This document shows, piece by piece, positions 42,282 through 50,609 of a stretch of DNA of 64,000 bases. Every line of letters begins with the position of its first letter. Position 1 is the first letter of the stretch. The notes beneath the pieces were generated by a model. The model was given only the letters and a program-made list of their open reading frames with translations, did no database searches and was not told where the DNA came from. This DNA comes from Lentzea aerocolonigenes. Its GTDB lineage: Bacteria; Actinomycetota; Actinomycetes; Mycobacteriales; Pseudonocardiaceae. The position numbers and the translations under genes are program-made. The stretch is from assembly GCF_000974445.1 (NCBI RefSeq), contig NZ_BBOJ01000017.1, forward strand, positions 62,001 through 126,000, written 5' to 3'.

Positions 42282-43328
42282 CTACCGCCCGAAACCGCAG
42301 CCCAGCTCGCTGAACGTCGCCATCTTCTCCGCCGCACGCACGACGACCTCGTCGACGCCGTCGAGCACCACCCTGTCGCCGACGCGGCGGGCGGGCAGCA
42401 GCGGCACGGCCGTCTTGCCGCACTGCTGGACGACTGACGTGAACGCTCGTGCGGCGGCCAGCGGTGCCACGAGGGGCTCGCCGGTCTGCCGGTGCCGGAT
42501 CAGGTTTTCCAGGAGGTCGACGGACGGTGGCACGGCCATGGTGTGGTCGTTGACCTTCAGACGGTCGTCGTCGTACCACCACACGGCCTGCCCCAACGAT
42601 CCATGGACCAGGACGATCGGTGGCAACGATGTCGTCGCACAGAGCGTCGTCGCGACTACGACCGGTGGCGCGCCTTCAGCCGTGACACGCACACAGGCCG
42701 TGTCGTCCGCACTGATCGTGTCGCGGCATCGGAACAGCTCCAGCTCGACGCCGATGTCCGATCGTTCTTCCACGTCAGCGAGCAAGAGTGCGTTCTGCAG
42801 AGCATGCGCGAACGGATTGACGAGCGTTCCGTCCTCCCCCTGCCGTCCAGCCCATTCCGCGCGTTCGTAGTACGAGTCCGTGCGCACCCAACGGCCAGCG
42901 GCGCCGATACCCGAGATGTCACCCAACGCGCCGGAGCCGATCAACGAGCAGAGGCGCCGGTACGACCCCTTCCCCTGCGACTGAAACCCGACCTGGCAGA
43001 CCAGCCCGCGCTTCTCCGCCGCGGCGGAGATCTCCTCGAAGTCGGCCGTCGACAGCAGCGCCGGCTTCTCGACCAGCACGTCACAGCCCAGGTCGAACGC
43101 GCCGAGCACGAGCTCCCGGTGCGTCGAGGGCGGTGAGGAGATCACCACGACCTCCGGGTGCAGCTCGGCGGCCAGCGACGGCAGGTCGGGGTACGACGGC
43201 ACCGGCACGTCGACGTCCGCCACGTCGACCACGCCGACGAAGGTCGCCACACCGTCGTGGCCGAGCCGGAGCAGGTTGTCCACGTGCCGCGCCCCATGCC
43301 CGCGAGCCCCGACCAGCGCAACACGCAT
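42282..43328 (-). CDS. Gfo/Idh/MocA-family oxidoreductase
   Basis: A 348-residue enzyme. M-R-V-A-L-V-G-A-R-G-H-G is the NAD(P) site; S-S-P-P-S-T-H and L-V-E-K-P-A-L carry the conserved E-K-P of this family, which oxidises or epimerises sugars and cyclitols. It is the last gene of the sugar import operon, so it likely acts on the imported sugar together with the enzyme at 46715. ATG 43328 preferred; GTG 43337 is possible. Confidence 0.85.
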   Translation of the reverse strand: MRVALVGARGHGARHVDNLLRLGHDGVATFVGVVDVADVDVPVPSYPDLPSLAAELHPEVVVISSPPSTHRELVLGAFDLGCDVLVEKPALLSTADFEEISAAAEKRGLVCQVGFQSQGKGSYRRLCSLIGSGALGDISGIGAAGRWVRTDSYYERAEWAGRQGEDGTLVNPFAHALQNALLLADVEERSDIGVELELFRCRDTISADDTACVRVTAEGAPPVVVATTLCATTSLPPIVLVHGSLGQAVWWYDDDRLKVNDHTMAVPPSVDLLENLIRHRQTGEPLVAPLAAARAFTSVVQQCGKTAVPLLPARRVGDRVVLDGVDEVVVRAAEKMATFSELGCGFGR

Positions 43329-43333
43329 CGTCC

Positions 43334-43804
43334 TCACCCTTCTCGGGTGCCCTCCGCCGCCAGCGCCAGCGGTCCGGCGATCACCAGCACCAGCGGAGGC
43401 AGGGCCCACACCAGCACAGCGGCGACCACCAACGCGGCCATCAGCATCGGCCGAGGTGCTTCGAATTTCAATGCGCCACGCGAAGTGCGACCTGGTTGCG
43501 CCAGCATCGAGGCACCGATTGCCGCCGAAGCGGTCAGTACCGCCACCCGAACGGGCAACGGCGCCGGGAGCACCGTCACGACCACTACGACATCGATCAC
43601 CAACGCGACCCACGCCAGCCCGAAAACCACTCCCGGCACCCACCGCACGCGCAGCACCGACCAGAACCGCCCCACCGGGAGCTCGCACCGCACCACCTCG
43701 CGCGCCGCGCCGAACGCCGAGAACGCGGTCACCACCGGCAGTGAGGCCACGAACACGAACAACCCGAGCAGCAAGGTGTCGGCCAGCACCTCGACCCGGC
43801 TCAT
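43334..43804 (-). CDS. YesL-like (DUF624) membrane protein
   Basis: A 156-residue protein with four helices. L-A-D-T-L-L-L-G-L-F-V-F-V-A-S-L-P-V-V-T-A-F-S is written in the style of YesL/DUF624 proteins, small membrane proteins found in sugar transporter operons. Its ATG overlaps the stop of the preceding permease (ATGA). It may help assemble or regulate the transporter; this is only contextual. Confidence 0.7.
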   Translation of the reverse strand: MSRVEVLADTLLLGLFVFVASLPVVTAFSAFGAAREVVRCELPVGRFWSVLRVRWVPGVVFGLAWVALVIDVVVVVTVLPAPLPVRVAVLTASAAIGASMLAQPGRTSRGALKFEAPRPMLMAALVVAAVLVWALPPLVLVIAGPLALAAEGTREG

Positions 43805-44628
43805 CCCTTCAGCCCCGTCGTGGCCACCCCGGCGACCAGGAACCGCTGGAACGCCAGGAAGAACAGTCCGATCGGCACCAGCGACAGCACCGACATCGCG
43901 AACATGGGCCCGTACGAGGACGACGACGTCTGGTCGATGAACAGCCGCAGCCCCATCGGGATCGTGTAGTTCTCCGTCGAGGACAGGTAGATGAGCTGCG
44001 AGAAGAAGTCGTTCCAGGTCCAGATGAACGTGAAGATCGCGGTCGTCACCATCGCCGGTCGCGACAGGGGCAGCACCACGTACCAGTAGTTGCGCACCGG
44101 TCCACAGCCATCGATCTTCGCGGCGTCGTCCAGCTCGTGCGGGATACCGCGCATGAACTGCACCATGAGGAACACGAAGAACGCGTCGGTGGCCAGCAGC
44201 TTCGGCAGGATCAACGGCACGAACGTGTCGACCATCCCCAGCTGCTGGAACACGACGTACTGCGGGATGAGCGTGACGTGCGCGGGGAGCATGATCGTGA
44301 CCAGCGCGAACGCGAACAGGGGGCCGCTGAGCCGGAACCGCAGCCGTGCGAACGCGTACGCCGCCAACGAGCACGACACGACGTTGCCGACCACCGCACC
44401 GGTCGCGACGATCGTCGAGTTGCCCAGGAACGTCCAGAACGACTCACCGCCAGCGCCCTCCAACGCGCGCGCATAGCCGTCAGTCGTCACACGGCCTGGG
44501 AACAGCGCACGCAGGTTCGACACCAGATCCTCGACCGGCGTCAGCGAGGCCGAGACCAGCCAGACGATCGGGTACAGCACCAACGCCAGTGCGGCCAGGC
44601 ACAGCACGAAAACCGCGGCGCGCTTCAC
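43801..44628 (-). CDS. Carbohydrate ABC permease (MalG type)
   Basis: A 275-residue permease with six helices. The cytoplasmic EAA loop is E-L-D-D-A-A-K-I-D-G-C-G, and R-P-A-M-V-T follows. Type MalG/UgpE. GTG start overlapping the stop of the other permease. With 44625 and 45440 it forms a CUT1 importer that lacks its own ATPase gene here, as usual in actinobacteria where a shared MsiK-type ATPase serves many importers. Confidence 0.92.
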   Translation of the reverse strand: MKRAAVFVLCLAALALVLYPIVWLVSASLTPVEDLVSNLRALFPGRVTTDGYARALEGAGGESFWTFLGNSTIVATGAVVGNVVSCSLAAYAFARLRFRLSGPLFAFALVTIMLPAHVTLIPQYVVFQQLGMVDTFVPLILPKLLATDAFFVFLMVQFMRGIPHELDDAAKIDGCGPVRNYWYVVLPLSRPAMVTTAIFTFIWTWNDFFSQLIYLSSTENYTIPMGLRLFIDQTSSSSYGPMFAMSVLSLVPIGLFFLAFQRFLVAGVATTGLKG

Positions 44629-45440
44629 CGCCCGTCTCCGTAGAACACCCAGTACCGGGAGGTGCGGAACAGCACCGCGGTGATCAGCGCGATCGCCACC
44701 AGCAGCACCCAGGCCATGGCGGAGGCGTAACCCATGCGGAACTCCGTGAACCCGCGTTCGTACAGGTAGAGCGTGTAGAACAACGTCGAGTCGGCCGGCC
44801 CGCCCCGCCCTCCGCTCACCACGAACGCCTGCGTGAACGCCTGGAACGCGTGGATCGTCTCCAGCACCACGTTGAAGAACAACACCGGCGACAACATCGG
44901 CAACGTGATCGACCACAACCGGCGCCACCACCCCGCGCCGTCGACCGCGGCCGCGTCGAGCAGGTCGCGCGGGATCTGCTGCAACCCGGCCAGGAAGATC
45001 ACCATCGGGGCGCCGAACTGCCACGCGGCCAACAGCACGATGGTGACCAGCGCGTGGTCCGGCGTGTCGACCCAGGTGTCGAAGATCGCCCGCCACGCCA
45101 GCGCCAGCCCGACCGACGCCCCCAGCAGCGAGGGCGCGTAGAAGGCCGAGCGGAAGAACGCCTGTCCCTTGCCGCGCAACGAGTTCAGCAGCAACGCGAC
45201 GGCGAGGGCCAGCACCAGCTTCAACGGCACCGACCACGCGACGTACCTCAGCGTCACGCCGACCGAGTGCAGGTAGCGAGGGTCGTCACCGAACAGCCTG
45301 GCGTAGTTGTCGAGGCCGACCCACTTCGGTTCGTTGAACAGGTCGTAGTCGGTGAACGACAGGTAGAGCGAGACGACCATCGGCGCGACGGTGAGACCGA
45401 TGGCGCCGAGCAACCACGGTCCCAAGAACAGGTACGGCAC
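44625..45440 (-). CDS. Carbohydrate ABC permease (MalF type)
   Basis: A 271-residue permease with six helices; L-S-F-T-D-Y-D in the first periplasmic loop and the EAA loop L-L-D-A-A-A-V-D-G-A-G-W are typical of MalF/UgpA. The GTG start shares a base with the stop of the binding-protein gene. It has a short N-terminus before the first helix, so an upstream start inside the binding-protein gene cannot be excluded. Confidence 0.92.
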   Translation of the reverse strand: MPYLFLGPWLLGAIGLTVAPMVVSLYLSFTDYDLFNEPKWVGLDNYARLFGDDPRYLHSVGVTLRYVAWSVPLKLVLALAVALLLNSLRGKGQAFFRSAFYAPSLLGASVGLALAWRAIFDTWVDTPDHALVTIVLLAAWQFGAPMVIFLAGLQQIPRDLLDAAAVDGAGWWRRLWSITLPMLSPVLFFNVVLETIHAFQAFTQAFVVSGGRGGPADSTLFYTLYLYERGFTEFRMGYASAMAWVLLVAIALITAVLFRTSRYWVFYGDGR

Positions 45441-46702
45441 TACTTCAGCGCTTCTTCCGCGTCACGCCAGAACTCGTCCAACGCCTGGTCAATCGTCTTC
45501 TTCCCGAAGACGACCTCTTCGTGCTTGCGCTGCATCAGCTTGTAGATGGCGCCGTCGCCCTTCGGCGGTGCGGCCGGTGCGTCACCCAGCTTCGCGTCGA
45601 CCGACTTCTCGTACTCGAAGACGACCTTGTTGGCGCCGCTGAGGTTCTGCGCCACGGCCTCGCGGATCTTCAGGTTCGCGGGCAGGCCGCGGTTCGCGCC
45701 GAGGATCTTGCCCGCGTCCGGGTCGTTGAGCAGGAAGTCGATGAGCTTGACCGCCGCGTACTTGTTCTTGGTGCGGGCGGACGCGCTGATGAGCTGCGAC
45801 GGTTTGCGGTACGAGCCCAGCGTTTCCTTGTTGTCGCTGGGGTACGGCCCGAGCTTGAGCTCGTCCGGCCGCACCGCGTTGTAGCCGCTGTAAAGGCTGT
45901 CGTAGCTGTGTTCGGACGCGGAGAGCTTCTTGCCCAGCGGGGTCTGCTCGGCGCCGGCGTTCAGCGTGGTCACCAGTTCGGCGGGCGTGGTGGCGCCCGC
46001 GTCGCGGAAGTCCTTGGACAGCTGCCAGAACGCCTTGAGGTCGTCCTTGGTGTAGCCGAGCTTCCCGTTGTCGTAGAGGGCTTTGCCGCGCTGCCGCAGC
46101 CAGGTCTCGAAGACGTCCTCGGTGCCGCCGAAGTCCGTCGAGCCCGCGATCTTGCCACCGGTGCTCGCCTGGATCTTCCCCGCGATCTCCCGGTAGTCCG
46201 CCCAGGTCCAGCCGATCTTCGGTTCCGCGACACCGGCGGCGGCGAAGAGCTTCGGGTCGTAGACGATGGTGGTGGCGTTCTGCGCCAACGGCAACGCGAC
46301 CTGCTTGCCGTTGAGCTTGCCGCTGCCGACGAAGCCCTGGTTCCAGTCCGCGGTGCGGATCTGCTTGCCGACGTACGGGGTGAGGTCGAGCAGCACGTTG
46401 CGGCCCGCGTACTCGTTGAGGTACCGGTAGTCCATCTGGATCACGTCCGGCGCGTTGCCGCCCGCGATCTCGGTGGAGAGCTTCTCGAAGTAGTTCTGGA
46501 AGTTCTGGAACGACGTCGAGACCTTCACGTCCGGGTTGCGGCTCTCGAACAGCCGCACGGCCTCGTTGGTCACCTTGGCGCGGTCGTCGTTGCCCCACCA
46601 GATGAAGCGGATCTCGGCCCGGTCGCTACCGCTTCCCGAACCGCACGCGCTCGCCGCCAGCACCGTGCACAGCATGAAGCCCACAGTCTTGTGCGCTTTC
46701 AC
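45440..46702 (-). CDS. Sugar-binding lipoprotein of ABC importer
   Basis: A 420-residue extracellular solute-binding protein (family 1). Lipoprotein signal with A-A-S-A-C20. Then I-R-F-I-W-W-G-N-D-D-R, F-E-S-R-N-P-D-V-K-V and P-D-V-I-Q-M-D-Y-R-Y-L, the binding-protein signature of the CUT1 class. W-W and other aromatic residues suggest an oligosaccharide or glycoside ligand. It lies 12 bases after the oxidoreductase at 46715. Confidence 0.9.
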   Translation of the reverse strand: MKAHKTVGFMLCTVLAASACGSGSGSDRAEIRFIWWGNDDRAKVTNEAVRLFESRNPDVKVSTSFQNFQNYFEKLSTEIAGGNAPDVIQMDYRYLNEYAGRNVLLDLTPYVGKQIRTADWNQGFVGSGKLNGKQVALPLAQNATTIVYDPKLFAAAGVAEPKIGWTWADYREIAGKIQASTGGKIAGSTDFGGTEDVFETWLRQRGKALYDNGKLGYTKDDLKAFWQLSKDFRDAGATTPAELVTTLNAGAEQTPLGKKLSASEHSYDSLYSGYNAVRPDELKLGPYPSDNKETLGSYRKPSQLISASARTKNKYAAVKLIDFLLNDPDAGKILGANRGLPANLKIREAVAQNLSGANKVVFEYEKSVDAKLGDAPAAPPKGDGAIYKLMQRKHEEVVFGKKTIDQALDEFWRDAEEALK

Positions 46703-46714
46703 GGACTTCCTCTC

Positions 46715-47980
46715 TCATCGCAGATCGATCACGTCGACGACGTGGACCGGTTCCCCGGTCTCGAAGCTGCGGTTGGCGGCGAAACCGGTCAGCAGCGAAA
46801 GGGTGCCGTCGTAGTGCGTTGCCTTGCGTCCCAACGGGTCTTCCTGCCCGGGCGGTCCGTACAGCGCGTCGACCATGCGAAGGTCAGCGCCGCCGTGGCC
46901 GTCCCGGTCGTACTCCAGCGGGATGTCCTCCCGTTCCTCGAACAGCCGGTGCACGGAGAGCTTCGCCCACCCCTGCTCGGGGTTGGCGCTGACGCCGTGC
47001 ACGGCCGGGTTCTGGCTCGACACCCAGGAGTTCTCGACGACTTCGAGTTCGAGGCGTCCCTTGCTGCCGTTGACCATCAGCCGGTAGCCCTCCCACGGCG
47101 AGTAGGCCGTGAGGTGGTACGTCAGGTTCGCGCCGCTGGCGTAGCGGACGAGGACCGACATGTCGTCCTCAATGGACACGCCGGGTTCGAACGGATTCTG
47201 GTCGCGGCGGTAGCCGTCCTCGTGCCGTGCGTCGAGGTACAGCTTCTTCAGCCAGTCGTTCTGCTTCAGGTCGATGGCGAACCTGTCGTCGTGCGTGTAC
47301 CCGTGACGTTCGCCGTTTTCGTCTCCGTAGAAGAACAACCGGCCGTGCGCGTACACCGTCTCGGGAACGCTGCCCACCCACCAGTTGAGCAGGTCGAAGT
47401 GGTGCGTCGCCTTGTGCACCATGAGTCCGCCGGAGTTGGCCTTGTCGCGGTGCCAGCGCCGGAAGTAGTCGGCGCCGTGCCTGGTGTCGAGCAACCACTC
47501 GAAGTGCACGGACCCGATCTCACCGACAGCGCCTTCCGCAAGCAGCGCGCGCACCTTCTCGTGGATCGGGTTGTAGCGGTAGTTGAACGTCACGGTGACG
47601 TTGCCGTCGTTGCGGTGCACGGCATCCAGGATCTTGCGCGCCGACGGCACGTCAGTGGTCATCGGCTTCTCGGTCACGACGTCACGTCCGGCGTCCAACG
47701 CCTCGACGATGTACGTGTCGTGATACCGGTCGACGGTGGTCACGACGACGACGTCGACCCGTTGCTCGTCGAGCATCTTGAGGAAGTCCGCCGCGTCGTA
47801 CGCGGGGACCGGCTCGACCCCCAGATCGGCGAGCCGGTCGTTGTGGACGTTCATCCGGGTGCGGTTCACGTCGGCGAACGCGACGAGCTCACAGGTGGCC
47901 GCGTGCTCGACGGCGATCGCGTGGACGTGCCGCTCGGCCCGCGCCCCCGTGCCGACCACCGCGTAGCGCCTGCGAGCCAT
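46715..47980 (-). CDS. Gfo/Idh/MocA-family oxidoreductase, first gene of sugar operon
   Basis: A 421-residue enzyme. Y-A-V-V-G-T-G-A-R is the NAD motif, V-V-T-E-K-P-M-T-T the E-K-P motif, and T-F-N-Y-R-Y-N-P and K-A-T-H-H-F-D-L-L-N-W-W the substrate side with the catalytic His. The longer C-terminus resembles glycoside-hydrolase 109-like or inositol dehydrogenase relatives. GGGAGG with 5-base spacing gives the ATG. It leads the operon that ends at 42282 and has LacI-type sites in front. Confidence 0.88.
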   Translation of the reverse strand: MARRRYAVVGTGARAERHVHAIAVEHAATCELVAFADVNRTRMNVHNDRLADLGVEPVPAYDAADFLKMLDEQRVDVVVVTTVDRYHDTYIVEALDAGRDVVTEKPMTTDVPSARKILDAVHRNDGNVTVTFNYRYNPIHEKVRALLAEGAVGEIGSVHFEWLLDTRHGADYFRRWHRDKANSGGLMVHKATHHFDLLNWWVGSVPETVYAHGRLFFYGDENGERHGYTHDDRFAIDLKQNDWLKKLYLDARHEDGYRRDQNPFEPGVSIEDDMSVLVRYASGANLTYHLTAYSPWEGYRLMVNGSKGRLELEVVENSWVSSQNPAVHGVSANPEQGWAKLSVHRLFEEREDIPLEYDRDGHGGADLRMVDALYGPPGQEDPLGRKATHYDGTLSLLTGFAANRSFETGEPVHVVDVIDLR

Positions 47981-47992
47981 CCGCGCCTCCCT

Positions 47993-48058
47993 GCAAACGT
48001 TTTCTCCACGCTAGCCGCAGCGGCCCTGACCTCGTCAAGAGGTGAAGAAAACCTTTTC
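47993..48058. promoter_or_regulatory. Pair of LacI-type operators
   Basis: GCAAACGTTTTC (47993-48004) and GAAAACCTTTTC (48047-48058) are near-palindromic sites resembling the LacI/GalR core AANCGNTT. They lie 54 bases apart (about five helical turns) in the divergent gap between the sugar operon and the nucleoside hydrolase, so a looping repressor could control both. The regulator gene is not in the window. Confidence 0.6.
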
Positions 48059-48093
48059 GAGCGTTTCATGGACGTGAACGGCAGGATGGCTCC

Positions 48094-49005
48094 ATGCCGA
48101 CTCCGACCCCTGTGGTGCTCGACTGCGACCCCGGCCACGACGACGCGATCGCCATCCTGCTCGCGGCCGGGTCACCGGAGATCGACCTGCGCGCGATCAC
48201 CACCGTCGCCGCGAACCAGACGCTCGACAAGGTCACCCTGAACGCCCGGCGGATCTGCTCGGCCGCCGGAATTCCGGTGCCGATCGCCCGCGGTTGCGCA
48301 CAGCCGTTGGTGCGCCCGTTGTACGTGGCGGAGGACATCCACGGTGCGTCCGGAATGGACGGTCCGTCGTTCGGCTCGATCTCCGTCGACGTGGTGGAAG
48401 ATCACGCGATCGACGTGATGCACGCGAACATGCCGTGCACGTTGGTCGCGACGGGCGCGCTGACGAACGTGGCGATGTACCTGCAGCGCTACGGAACCAC
48501 CGCGGTGCGCGAGATCGTGCTGATGGGCGGGTCGACCGAGCGCGGCAACACCACGCCGTACGCGGAGTTCAACATCTACGTCGACCCGGAGGCCGCCGCG
48601 ATCGTCTTCGCCAGCGGCGTGCCGGTCACGATGATCGGACTCAACGTCACGCACCGGGCGCTGGTGACACCCGCTGTCGTGGCGCGCCTGAACGCGCTGG
48701 GCCCGCTCGGCCGGACGTGCGGGGAACTGATGACGTTCTTCGCGGCCACCTACCGCGAGGTGTTCGGGTTCGATGCACCGCCGTTGCACGACCCGGTGGC
48801 GGTCGCTCGGGTGATCGACCCGTCGCTGGTGACGTGCGTCGAGGCGTTCGTGGGGATCGAGACGACCGGGACGTTCACACGCGGCGCGACGGTGGTGGAT
48901 CTGCAAGGGCGGCTGGGCCGGACGCCGAACGCGCGGGTGGCGGTGGATCTGGACGTGGACGGGTTCTTCGACCTGGTGATCGATGCTGTGGCCCGGCTCA
49001 CGTAA
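48094..49005 (+). CDS. Nucleoside hydrolase
   Basis: A 303-residue enzyme of the inosine-uridine nucleoside N-ribohydrolase family. D10-C-D-P-G-H-D-D17 holds the Ca2+ site; V-L-M-G-G-S, A-E-F-N-I-Y-V-D-P-E-A-A binds ribose; and H-D-P-V-A near residue 229 closes the site with the last Asp. It splits nucleosides to base and ribose. Divergent from the sugar operon with shared operator region, so the sugar could be a ribose-containing compound. Part of it is duplicated at 49661. Confidence 0.92.
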   Translation: MPTPTPVVLDCDPGHDDAIAILLAAGSPEIDLRAITTVAANQTLDKVTLNARRICSAAGIPVPIARGCAQPLVRPLYVAEDIHGASGMDGPSFGSISVDVVEDHAIDVMHANMPCTLVATGALTNVAMYLQRYGTTAVREIVLMGGSTERGNTTPYAEFNIYVDPEAAAIVFASGVPVTMIGLNVTHRALVTPAVVARLNALGPLGRTCGELMTFFAATYREVFGFDAPPLHDPVAVARVIDPSLVTCVEAFVGIETTGTFTRGATVVDLQGRLGRTPNARVAVDLDVDGFFDLVIDAVARLT

Positions 49006-49063
49006 CGCCGTCGACCGGGTGGCGATGACAGACCCGAGAGAGTAGCCACTTGGGGGAACCACC

Positions 49064-49483
49064 ATGACCGACGTTGCCGAGCCTCAGCCTGCCCAGATTC
49101 AGCCTGCGGGCGAGATCACCACGCCTGAGGCCGTGACGCCGAAGCCGAAGAAGACCGCTGTTGTCCTGCTCGCGGTGCTCGTCGTGCTGCTGCTGGGCGC
49201 GGCCGGCGCGTTCGGCGCGCTCTACGTCTCGGAGAGGAACCGCGCCGCCGACCTGTCGAAGCAGACTGCCGACCTGTCCAAGCAGCTGGAGGAGAAGCAG
49301 CGCTCCCTCACGGCTCAGACCATTCTGTCGCAGTCGAACCTCGAAGAGATGCGCAAGTCAGACGCCATTGCCGCGGAAGCGTCGAAATGCCGCGAAGCCG
49401 CGCGTGCGGTGACCGAGGCTGGGTTGAACGGCGACCAGAACAAGATCTCGGCCGCCCTGCTCAACATGATGTCCAAGTGCTGA
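49064..49483 (+). CDS. Small single-pass membrane protein with coiled coil and Cys pair
   Basis: A 139-residue protein: Pro-rich cytoplasmic N-terminus, one helix (about 32-54), an outside coiled coil of D-L-S-K-Q repeats, and a C-terminal K-C-R-E-A-A-R-A-V...S-K-C. The 50043 protein shares this plan and both Cys. No family recognised. TTGGGGGAACC gives the ribosome site before ATG 49064. Confidence 0.65.
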   Translation: MTDVAEPQPAQIQPAGEITTPEAVTPKPKKTAVVLLAVLVVLLLGAAGAFGALYVSERNRAADLSKQTADLSKQLEEKQRSLTAQTILSQSNLEEMRKSDAIAAEASKCREAARAVTEAGLNGDQNKISAALLNMMSKC

Positions 49484-49498
49484 TCTGACACACGGAAA

Positions 49499-49524
49499 AG
49501 GCCGTGGCTCGGGAGCCGCGGCCT
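49499..49524. terminator. Hairpin after first membrane protein gene
   Basis: AGGCCGTGGCTC pairs with GAGCCGCGGCCT around GG with one G-U type mismatch, 15 bases after the stop. Confidence 0.75.
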
Positions 49525-49555
49525 CTGGGCACACCCTTGCAGGCTGGTTACTCGT

Positions 49556-49660
49556 TCAGGACACAGTCCGGTCGCTGAACAGCGCCCACTGGCTCCAGCC
49601 CGCCTTCTCCTTGTAGAACCGGCGGATCAGCTTGCCGTCGTCGGTGCGGGCGAACACCTC
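49556..49660 (-). pseudogene. Broken copy of the 3' end of the propeller gene
   Basis: The minus strand reads V-F-A-R-T-D-D-G-K-L-I-R-R-F-Y-K-E-K-A-G-W and on to S-D-R-T-V-S-stop, nearly the same as the last 33 residues of the 50610 gene. It ends abruptly at CCTCGAT where the nucleoside hydrolase copy begins on the other strand. It is the remnant left by a tandem duplication. Confidence 0.85.
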
Positions 49661-49987
49661 GATGTGATGCACGCGAACATGCCGTGCACGTTGGTCGCGA
49701 CGGGCGCGCTGACGAACGTGGCGCTGTACCTGCAGCGCTACGGAACCTCCGCGGTGCGCGAGATCGTGCTGATGGGCGGGTCGACCGAGCGCGGCAAGAC
49801 CACGCCGTACGCGGAGTTCGACATCTACGTCGGCCCGGAGGCCGCCGCGATCGTCTTCGCCAGCGGCGCGACAGTGGTGGATCTGCACGGACGGCTGGGC
49901 CGGACGCCGAACGCGCGGGTGGCGGTGGATCTGGACGTGGACCGGTTCTTCGACCTGGTCGTGGACGCGGTGGGCCGCCTCACGTAA
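49661..49987 (+). pseudogene. Truncated nucleoside hydrolase copy
   Basis: It begins inside the gene at the codons for V-M-H-A-N-M-P-C and matches 48416-48619 with five base differences, all of which change an amino acid, including Asn to Asp in the A-E-F-N ribose motif. It then lacks 267 bases (89 codons) between two GCGGCG repeats (48614 and 48881 in the intact gene) and continues in frame to the same C-terminus. The Ca2+ site at the N-terminus is absent. It cannot be active. Confidence 0.88.
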
Positions 49988-50042
49988 CGGCTTCGACGCT
50001 GCGGCGATGACAGATCCAAGGGGCACTTTCTTGGGGGGAACC

Positions 50043-50552
50043 ATGACCAACCCTGTTTTCGACCCGCAGCAGCCCGCGAACACCTCGGCGCAGCCGGAGA
50101 TCCCGCCGGCCGGGCCGGAGTTCGAGGTCTACACGCCTCCGGTCTTCACGCCTCCGGAGCAGCCCGCAATGGTCGCGCCGGTTCCACCGAAGCCGAAGCG
50201 GACCGGCATCATCGTGCTCTCGATCTTCATGGTGCTGCTGTTCGGCACAGCGGCCACGTTCGGTGCGCTCTTCTTCGTGGAGAAGAAGCACACCGCCGAC
50301 CTGTCCACGCAGATCGAGGGCAAGGACCGGGAGATCACCGATCTCACCCGGAAGGCCAAGGAGAGCAAGGAAGACGCCGTCCGGGCCGCTGACCTGCAGA
50401 AGCAGGCCGAGACCGCGCAGAAGAAGGCCGAGGCGGACGCGGCGACGTCGCAGCAGTGCCGTGACGCGGCACGGGCGTTGAGGGCGGCCGCCATCGCGAA
50501 CGACCAGGGCAAGGGCGAAACCGCGGCGAGGGACGTCTTCACCCACTGCTGA
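50043..50552 (+). CDS. Small single-pass membrane protein, paralogue
   Basis: A 169-residue protein with a longer Pro-rich N-terminus (P-P-V-F-T-P-P-E-Q), one helix (about 61-83), a charged coiled coil, and C-terminal Q-C-R-D-A-A-R-A-L...T-H-C. The Cys pair and A-A-R-A motif match the 49064 protein, while the rest has diverged. GGGGGGAACC precedes ATG 50043. The same leader sequence before both genes shows they arose in the tandem duplication. Confidence 0.65.
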   Translation: MTNPVFDPQQPANTSAQPEIPPAGPEFEVYTPPVFTPPEQPAMVAPVPPKPKRTGIIVLSIFMVLLFGTAATFGALFFVEKKHTADLSTQIEGKDREITDLTRKAKESKEDAVRAADLQKQAETAQKKAEADAATSQQCRDAARALRAAAIANDQGKGETAARDVFTHC

Positions 50553-50565
50553 TCCCGCGAAACGA

Positions 50566-50597
50566 AAAGGGGCCGCGGCGTTTGCCACGGCCCCTTT
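50566..50597. terminator. Bidirectional terminator before propeller gene stop
   Basis: AAAGGGGCCGCGGC pairs with GCCACGGCCCCTTT around GTTT, between two convergent genes, 14 bases after one stop and 13 before the other. Confidence 0.8.
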
Positions 50598-50609
50598 CTC
50601 ACGATCAGA

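Noticed and set aside
45521-48241. A 906-residue plus-strand frame across the sugar operon
   Set aside because: It crosses three well-supported minus-strand genes and has a Val/Arg/Asp-rich sequence typical of a high-GC shadow frame.
49064-49483. Reading the first small membrane protein as a toxin or phage holin
   Set aside because: It has a Pro-rich tail, a coiled coil and a Cys pair, and its paralogue shares these; no holin-like feature or lysis gene is nearby.
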